A stretch of DNA of 64,000 nt from contig NZ_JASKMT010000006.1 of NCBI RefSeq assembly GCF_030124175.1, forward strand, positions 186,001 to 250,000, in the 5' to 3' direction. A program made the translations under genes and the position numbers. A model generated the notes under the pieces. The model was not told where the DNA came from and did no database searches. It worked only from the letters and a program-made list of their open reading frames with translations. This document shows, one piece after another, positions 59,160-64,000 of the stretch (position 1 is its first letter; each line of letters begins with the position of its first letter). The stretch comes from Streptomyces sp. 549. GTDB lineage: Bacteria > Actinomycetota > Actinomycetes > Streptomycetales > Streptomycetaceae.

Positions 59160-60278
59160 GTGCTGACGGAGAAGCTCTATTTCAACACGGCCGAGGTGCC
59201 GGCTGCGGAACGGTTCGAGCGGTGGCGGGAGTACATGGCGGGTTCGCTGTCTCCAATGGAAGTGCACAGCCCCCATCACCAGGATTTCCGCGCGGAGCTA
59301 CGGGTGCTGGAGCTGGGCGCGCTCTCCGTGTGGCCGGCGAGCTATCACGCTCTGACCTTCGACCGTTCTGCGAGCCTGGTCAGGCAGACGGACCCCGAGA
59401 CGTGCCATGTCTTCCTCATAGTGAGCGGCGGCGCGGAGGCCGCCTGGGGGAAGTCCGGGACCCGTTACGGCAGTGACGACCTGCTCACCACGGTGTCCTC
59501 CGCACCCGCGCGGGTGCGGACCGGACCCGCCGCCGAGGGCGCACTCGTGCAGTCGGTCGGGGTGGAGGTACCACGAACTGCCATCCCGCTCGCTCCCCGC
59601 CAGGTGGACCGCGCAGTCGGCCAGCGCCTCTCCGGCCGTGAAGGCGTAGGGGCACTGCTTGCGCTCTGCCTGACCCAACTCTGTCGGAACTCCGGCTACC
59701 AAGCGGCCGACGCCCCACGACTTGAGTTGATCCTTCTCGACCTTCTCACCGCCTTTCTCGCTCGGGCATCCGACACGGAGAACACGCAGCCGCCGGAGAC
59801 CCGCAGCCGGGTACTGCGGTTACGGATTCGGGCATTCATACAGGAGAACCTGGCAGACCCCGAGTTGTGCCCCGCTCTGGTGGCAGGTGCCCACCACATC
59901 TCGGTCCGCTACCTGCATCGACTGTTCGAGGGCGAGCAGGAGCCGGTAGCGCAGAGCATCCGCCGACAGCGACTCGCAGGAGCGCATCGTGACCTGTCCG
60001 ACCCAGCGCTAGCAGCGGTGCCGGTCCATGAAATCGCCGCTCGCTGGGGCTTTCGGCATCAAGCCGTATTCACCCGATCCTTCCGCAACACATTTGCCGT
60101 GTCCCCTTCCGAGCACCGCAACATCGCTCCAGCCGACTCACCAACGCCCCGCAGCACACCCCCAACACGCCCCGAAGGCTCGCCCCCTGTCTCCGGTGCC
60201 GCCACCGACTCCGCATGGCCATGCCCACCACCGGGTTCCGGTCGGCTCGAGGATTCGGCTTCCCGCCGCGCAGAGTGA
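59160..60278 (+). CDS. AraC-family transcriptional regulator
   Basis: A 372-residue regulator. The N-terminal AraC-binding-like domain (about residues 10-190) includes FNTAEVPAAERFERWREYMA. The C-terminal HTH_18 domain is at 220-320 (HHISVRYLHRLFEGEQEPVA, EIAARWGFRHQAVFTRSFRN). A Pro/Ser-rich tail of ~50 residues follows and seems non-essential. The GTG start at 59160 has no strong site. It lies just past the transposase remnant. Targets are unknown. Confidence 0.8.
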   Translation: MLTEKLYFNTAEVPAAERFERWREYMAGSLSPMEVHSPHHQDFRAELRVLELGALSVWPASYHALTFDRSASLVRQTDPETCHVFLIVSGGAEAAWGKSGTRYGSDDLLTTVSSAPARVRTGPAAEGALVQSVGVEVPRTAIPLAPRQVDRAVGQRLSGREGVGALLALCLTQLCRNSGYQAADAPRLELILLDLLTAFLARASDTENTQPPETRSRVLRLRIRAFIQENLADPELCPALVAGAHHISVRYLHRLFEGEQEPVAQSIRRQRLAGAHRDLSDPALAAVPVHEIAARWGFRHQAVFTRSFRNTFAVSPSEHRNIAPADSPTPRSTPPTRPEGSPPVSGAATDSAWPCPPPGSGRLEDSASRRAE

Positions 60279-60400
60279 ACGGTTCGTTCCTGACCGCTGG
60301 CACGGACAATCAACTGGCCGTGCACCGGTGGTCGAAGACGCGCGTCACAACTCCTGGAAGCCTTGCTCCCACAAGCCGTCGACTTTGGGAGATCAAACGT

Positions 60401-60799
60401 ATGCCTCGTACGATCCCGCGCGTCTTCCCCGTGGTCGCAGCCGCCGCCATAGCGATGTCCTTGAACGCCGGCGTGGCCGGCGCTACCCCGAATGCCGGTT
60501 CTGAGCAGACTGCGGAGACGGTAGCCCCTATCGAGTCCAGTTCTTCCAGAAGCCTGACTATCCTCTGCGGGCCCACACCGGTCGCTGGCCAGGCCACCCT
60601 GCGCTGGAAGAAGGGAATAACCACTACCACTGTGCACTACAACAATCCGTGTCTGCGGAACTTCTACGTGGAGGTGCGGATGGCAAGCGCAGACGAATAC
60701 CACATCGAGTGCCTACTCGTGCCCGCGAACAAGGTGGGAAGCAAGAAGTACTCACACGGAACGACTGGCCTTGTCACCCGGGTGAGCAACGGCTGTTGA
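60401..60799 (+). CDS. Secreted four-cysteine protein, C-terminal Cys
   Basis: A 132-residue protein with a Sec signal (VFPVVAAAAIAMSLNAGVAG). The mature part has four Cys: LTILCGP, NPCLRNF, IECLLVP, and the final residue (VSNGC). The body is beta-rich (TLRWKKGITTTTVHYNN). It resembles the protein at 57517 in size, export, four cysteines and a terminal Cys, but I see no clear sequence identity. Start ATG 60401 follows GGGAGA. Confidence 0.6.
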   Translation: MPRTIPRVFPVVAAAAIAMSLNAGVAGATPNAGSEQTAETVAPIESSSSRSLTILCGPTPVAGQATLRWKKGITTTTVHYNNPCLRNFYVEVRMASADEYHIECLLVPANKVGSKKYSHGTTGLVTRVSNGC

Positions 60800-60990
60800 A
60801 ACGGGCAGCCCCCGAATAGGGCTTCATCACCCTCACGATCGGCTGGATACCAGGTGAACCCCTTGAGGCCGCGAGGACGCCTCGGGTCACGGTGTTACGA
60901 GCACCAAGCCAGTACGGCGAACACGCCAAGCCGCGCCGTTATTGGTAGCACGCCCCCAGCAGAACCCGCCACGTCAGAAGGAGGAGCGCC

Positions 60991-61305
60991 GTGTCGCAGT
61001 CAGAGGCCGGACCTGTCCGTGAGGACGGGACGATGTCCACCGGACGTCGCGTCGCCCTGGGGGCGTGGCTGGTGTGCATGGCGCTGATCGCGGCCTACCC
61101 GTGGGTGCGCGACGTGCGGGACGCCGGGTGGGGCACCGTCGTGCTCCCGTTCCGGCACTGGCCTTCGGCACTGCTCGGCGTGCTGGTCTTCGCCGCGTAC
61201 GCGGTCCCGGCCGTCAGGCGGCGGGAGTGGATCGGCGGGCTGCTGGTCGGAGTTCTCGTGGCGTGGTCGGTCAGCGCGGTGGTGTCGCTCTACCTCCTCA
61301 ACTGA
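60991..61305 (+). CDS. Small three-helix membrane protein
   Basis: A 104-residue membrane protein with three hydrophobic segments (RVALGAWLVCMALIAAYPWV, ALLGVLVFAAYAVPAV, GLLVGVLVAWSVSAVVSLYL). GTG 60991 follows GAAGGAGGA at a good distance. No named family is recognised. It converges with the acyltransferase, and a strong terminator lies between them. Confidence 0.65.
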   Translation: MSQSEAGPVREDGTMSTGRRVALGAWLVCMALIAAYPWVRDVRDAGWGTVVLPFRHWPSALLGVLVFAAYAVPAVRRREWIGGLLVGVLVAWSVSAVVSLYLLN

Positions 61306-61307
61306 CC

Positions 61308-61337
61308 GGGCGCCCGGACCGCGTGGTCCGGGCGCCC
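61308..61337. terminator. Bidirectional terminator
   Basis: GGGCGCCCGGACC (61308-61320) pairs perfectly with 61325-61337 around a four-base loop, between the convergent small membrane-protein and acyltransferase genes. Confidence 0.85.
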
Positions 61338-61351
61338 TGCGGCTCAGCGGC

Positions 61352-62503
61352 TCAGCGGGTGGTGGGCCAGAGGCGGGGGCGGCGTTTGGCCGCCACGTCC
61401 TCGGCCCAGCCGACGAGCAGGATGAACAGCGCGGTGAGCGGCCACACCAGGATGAACATCAGCGGCGGGTACATGCTGGTGAGCAGGTCCGCGTGGTCGG
61501 GCCACACGCCGGGGATCTTCCACAGCGGGTCGAGCAGCGGGATGGTCGCGATCAGCGCGATCTCGTGCCACAGGTAGAGCGTCACCGCCCGGTTGTTGGC
61601 GAGCGTGACGGGTTTCTCCCAGCGAGCCAGCCGGCCCGGCAGCCGCTCCCAGCTCGGGCTGAAGCTGAGCAGGATCAGGCAGAAGCCGAACGACCAGAAA
61701 GCCTGTGCCAGCGGGATGTCGTTCAGGTCCAGGCCGTCCGGCCCTGGATGTGCCGTCGCCCACCACAGCCCGAAGACCATCAGGAACGGTGCCACCGAGG
61801 GTGCGAGATAGCCGGGGATCTTCTTCAGCAGCCCGTCCTGGTGGGCGAAGCCCAGCACCCAGCAGGCGCCGAAGGTGGCGAAGTCGGTGACCGCGCTGCC
61901 GGTCTGGCCGGGAATGGTGACCAGGCCGGTGCCGACGATCGCCGTGAGGCCCAGCGGCGCCAGCAGCGTCGTCCACGGCATGCGGCGGAACGCCTTCAGC
62001 AGCAGCGGCGACAGCAGCACGAACCAGAAGTAGGCGCGCAGGTACCACAGCGGGGCGGCGGCCTGCACCGCCCAGGTGTCGGTGAGGAAGCCGTCCTCGC
62101 TGCCGATGTGCCACGGGAACGGCGGGCTGCCGACGGGCACGACCCAGCAGACGATGCGCAGCCAGAACCACGTCTCCTCGCCCTTCGCCGGGCCCCAGCC
62201 CTGGGCGAAGAGGATGCTGAGCACCAGCACGCCGTACAGCCACAGCGGCAGCAGCAGCCGCCGGACGCGGCTGCGGATGACGCCGAGCGCCGGGCGTTGC
62301 AGCGAACGTGCCATCAGCGAGCCGGCCAGCGCGAACATCACGCCCATGGACGGGAAGAGGAACGTCAGCCAGGCCCAGCCGAACGTGTGGTAGACGACCA
62401 CGCGTACCAGGGCGAGGGCCCGCAGCAGGTCGAGGTAGCGGTCCCGGACGACAGGCGGGCGCGCCGCCTCCGCCCCGGGACGGGCGGGAGTGCTGGTGGT
62501 CAT
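61352..62503 (-). CDS. Acyltransferase-3 family membrane protein
   Basis: A 383-residue membrane protein of the acyltransferase-3/OafA-like family, which O-acetylates or otherwise acylates sugars and antibiotics. The first segment has RYLDLLRALALVRVVVYHTF near residue 22 with the conserved Arg and His. About ten hydrophobic helices follow (WLYGVLVLSILFAQ, WFVLLSPLLLKAFR). Its ATG overlaps the stop of the glycosyltransferase upstream (ATGA), so they form an exopolysaccharide operon and the acyltransferase may decorate that polymer. Confidence 0.85.
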   Translation of the reverse strand: MTTSTPARPGAEAARPPVVRDRYLDLLRALALVRVVVYHTFGWAWLTFLFPSMGVMFALAGSLMARSLQRPALGVIRSRVRRLLLPLWLYGVLVLSILFAQGWGPAKGEETWFWLRIVCWVVPVGSPPFPWHIGSEDGFLTDTWAVQAAAPLWYLRAYFWFVLLSPLLLKAFRRMPWTTLLAPLGLTAIVGTGLVTIPGQTGSAVTDFATFGACWVLGFAHQDGLLKKIPGYLAPSVAPFLMVFGLWWATAHPGPDGLDLNDIPLAQAFWSFGFCLILLSFSPSWERLPGRLARWEKPVTLANNRAVTLYLWHEIALIATIPLLDPLWKIPGVWPDHADLLTSMYPPLMFILVWPLTALFILLVGWAEDVAAKRRPRLWPTTR

Positions 62504-64000
62504 ACGACGGGCCTCTTGTCGCCGTTGGGGTAGCCGCCGTCCGGGTATCCGCCGTCCCGGAAGCCGCCGCCGGGGAAGCCGTCACCGTCCGGGAAGCCGC
62601 CGCCGGGGTGGCCGCCGTACGGGCGGGCGTCACCGCGGGGAAAGCCGTCGTCCGGGAAGCCACCCGGGTAGGGGCGGCCGTCCTGGCCGGTGCCGTGGTC
62701 GGCCAGGTGGCCGGGGGCGCGGACGGGCTGGGCCAGGTGGTCCGGGCCGGGGTCGGGGCGGGGGATGCCGCGCCCGTATCGCTCGTCGCGGGCGTACAGG
62801 TCGTCGAGCGCGTAGCGCGCGCCGCCCTGGGGTGTGGGCGCGGTGTGCGGCGCGGTGGTGTCGTCCTCGTGACGGCTGCCGTCCTGGTAGGGACTGTCGT
62901 CCACGTAAGGGCTGCCGTCCACGTAAGGGCTGCCGTCCACGTAGGGGCTTCCGTCCTCGTAGGGGAAGGCGCGCGACGGGGTGTCGCGCCGCGCCTGCGG
63001 CAGCGGCCGGGTGCCGTCGTCCGCGGTGGGCTGCGCGACGGGCGGCGCGGCGGGCCGCGCGCCCGTCGCCGCCGCGACCGGGCGGGCGGCGGGGGCGGGG
63101 GCGCCACCGGCGCCGGACGGGCCGGACGTGCCGGGGGCGGCCTCGACGTTGCCGGTGCGGCGCAGCTTCTGCCACCGCAGCCGACCACCGGTCAGCGCGG
63201 TGATCCACGACTGGAGCAGCACCACGTACATCAGCTGCCGGTACAGGATCTGCTGGAGCGGCAGCGAGATGAGGTGCGTCATGCGTTCCCGGTCCAGGCG
63301 GAACGCGTAGGCCGCGCAGATCAGTTGGATGCCGAGCACCGCGCCCCAGGCGGCGACGGTCTTGCCGGTCGGGCCGAAGATGATGCCGTACAGCAGGAAC
63401 ACGTCGATGAGCGGCGCCAGCAGCGGCGCGACGACCATGAACGCCGACACCAGCGGCAGTCCGACCCGGCCGAACCGGCCCGACGGGCCGCTCTCGATCA
63501 CCGCCCGGCGGTGCTTCCAGATCGCCTGCATGGTGCCGTAGCTCCAGCGGTACCGCTGCGACCACAGCTGCTGCACCGACTCGGGCGCCTCGGTCCAGGC
63601 GCGGGCGTTCTCCGCGTAGACGACGTCCCAGCCGTCGCGGTGCAGCGCCATGGTGATGTCGGTGTCCTCGGCGAGCGTGTCCTCGCTCATGCCGCCGACC
63701 CGGTCCAGCGCCTCGCGGCGGAACGCGCCGACCGCGCCGGGGATCGTCGGCATGCAGCGCAGCACGTCGTACAGGCGGCGGTCCAGGTTGAAGCCCATCA
63801 CGTACTCGATGTGCTGCCAAGCGCCGATCAGCTTGTCGCGGTTGCCGACCTTGGCGTTGCCCGCCACGGCCCCCACCCGGGCGTCACCGAAGGGCTGGAC
63901 CAGTTCGCGCACGGTGGACGGCTCGAAGACGGTGTCGCCGTCCATCATCACGATGATGTCGTGCGAGGCGTTGCGGATGCCGTTGTTGAGCGCGGCTGGC
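62500..64000 (-). CDS. GT2 polysaccharide synthase, truncated at the window edge
   Basis: The 5' end lies beyond the right edge; about 500 C-terminal residues are visible. The GT2 core shows VMMDGDTVF (DxD-type motif), GFRREALDRVGGMSEDTLAEDT-like ED segment, and the acceptor motif QQLWSQRYRWSYG. Four transmembrane segments follow. The last ~220 residues are a disordered cytoplasmic tail with four 18-bp repeats (GSPYVD units) and Gly/Pro/Asp-rich repeats. By position next to nnaR-narK it may be MatB, the enzyme for the mycelial-aggregation exopolymer in Streptomyces, but the deacetylase half of that protein is out of view. Confidence 0.8.
   Translation of the reverse strand, partial: PAALNNGIRNASHDIIVMMDGDTVFEPSTVRELVQPFGDARVGAVAGNAKVGNRDKLIGAWQHIEYVMGFNLDRRLYDVLRCMPTIPGAVGAFRREALDRVGGMSEDTLAEDTDITMALHRDGWDVVYAENARAWTEAPESVQQLWSQRYRWSYGTMQAIWKHRRAVIESGPSGRFGRVGLPLVSAFMVVAPLLAPLIDVFLLYGIIFGPTGKTVAAWGAVLGIQLICAAYAFRLDRERMTHLISLPLQQILYRQLMYVVLLQSWITALTGGRLRWQKLRRTGNVEAAPGTSGPSGAGGAPAPAARPVAAATGARPAAPPVAQPTADDGTRPLPQARRDTPSRAFPYEDGSPYVDGSPYVDGSPYVDDSPYQDGSRHEDDTTAPHTAPTPQGGARYALDDLYARDERYGRGIPRPDPGPDHLAQPVRAPGHLADHGTGQDGRPYPGGFPDDGFPRGDARPYGGHPGGGFPDGDGFPGGGFRDGGYPDGGYPNGDKRPVV
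62887..62958. repeat. 18-bp tandem repeat, four copies, in the synthase tail
   Basis: Units start at 62887, 62905, 62923 and 62941 (type GTAAGGGCTGCCGTCCAC). The middle two are identical. They encode Asp-Gly-Ser-Pro-Tyr-Val repeats on the minus strand and keep the frame. Confidence 0.95.

Overview
The window is high-GC DNA (third codon positions mostly G or C, many GTG starts, AGGAGG-type ribosome binding sites) from a Streptomyces chromosome. The order ssgG-like, hpd with an Lrp regulator, a GH20 hexosaminidase with its ABC transporter, murA, hupA, malic enzyme, helD, sigU/rsuA, nnaR and narK matches my memory of the Streptomyces coelicolor SCO2924-SCO2963 core region. I made no database comparison. 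The core is interrupted by several accessory blocks.

Layout. 0.4-11.7 kb: an SsgA-like protein, an FAD-linked oxidase, a MerR regulator divergent from a SulP transporter, an MFS transporter that seems to start at CTG, a TSUP permease, hpd divergent from an Lrp-type regulator, a secreted Lon-like protease and an IclR regulator. 12-14.6 kb: a DEAH-type helicase and a Doc-like toxin with antitoxin. 14.6-19.1 kb: a three-subunit molybdenum hydroxylase operon whose large subunit lacks the usual catalytic Glu. 19.4-24.2 kb: hexosaminidase plus a carbohydrate ABC importer. 24.6-30.4 kb: a transport block (CstA with a CysCys-ended partner and an ArsA/Get3-like ATPase, then DUF3311 and an SSS symporter coupled to a sigma factor and a membrane protein). 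30.4-43 kb: housekeeping genes (TPR protein, YqgE, murA, GntR, HAD phosphatase, HU, malic enzyme, cold-shock protein, HelD, SigU with its ZAS anti-sigma factor). 43.3-45.5 kb: an accessory set of a lipoprotein, a secreted protein and a tiny membrane protein. 45.8-48.7 kb: nnaR and narK with a GlnR-like box. 48.8-52.3 kb: two ATP-grasp proteins, a 48-residue leader-bearing peptide and a divergent LuxR regulator, which is the best candidate for an undescribed system. 52.6-55 kb: a peptidoglycan-binding protein and a HATPase/XRE/DUF397 regulatory trio. 55-61 kb: an accessory stretch with noticeably lower GC, cysteine-containing secreted proteins, an AraC regulator and a transposase remnant. 61.3-64 kb: an acyltransferase and a truncated GT2 polysaccharide synthase that runs off the right edge.

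Operons are tightly packed. Many gene pairs share 4-bp ATGA or GTGA overlaps (rsuA/sigU, the xdh-like trio, the ABC permeases, cstA and its partner, SSS/sigma/TM, the ATP-grasp pair, XRE/DUF397, GT2/acyltransferase). A recurring oddity is short tandem duplication (8-23 bp units) at gene ends and in promoter regions. In one case it appears to have removed the stop codon of a cold-shock gene. Perfect hairpin terminators separate several convergent genes.
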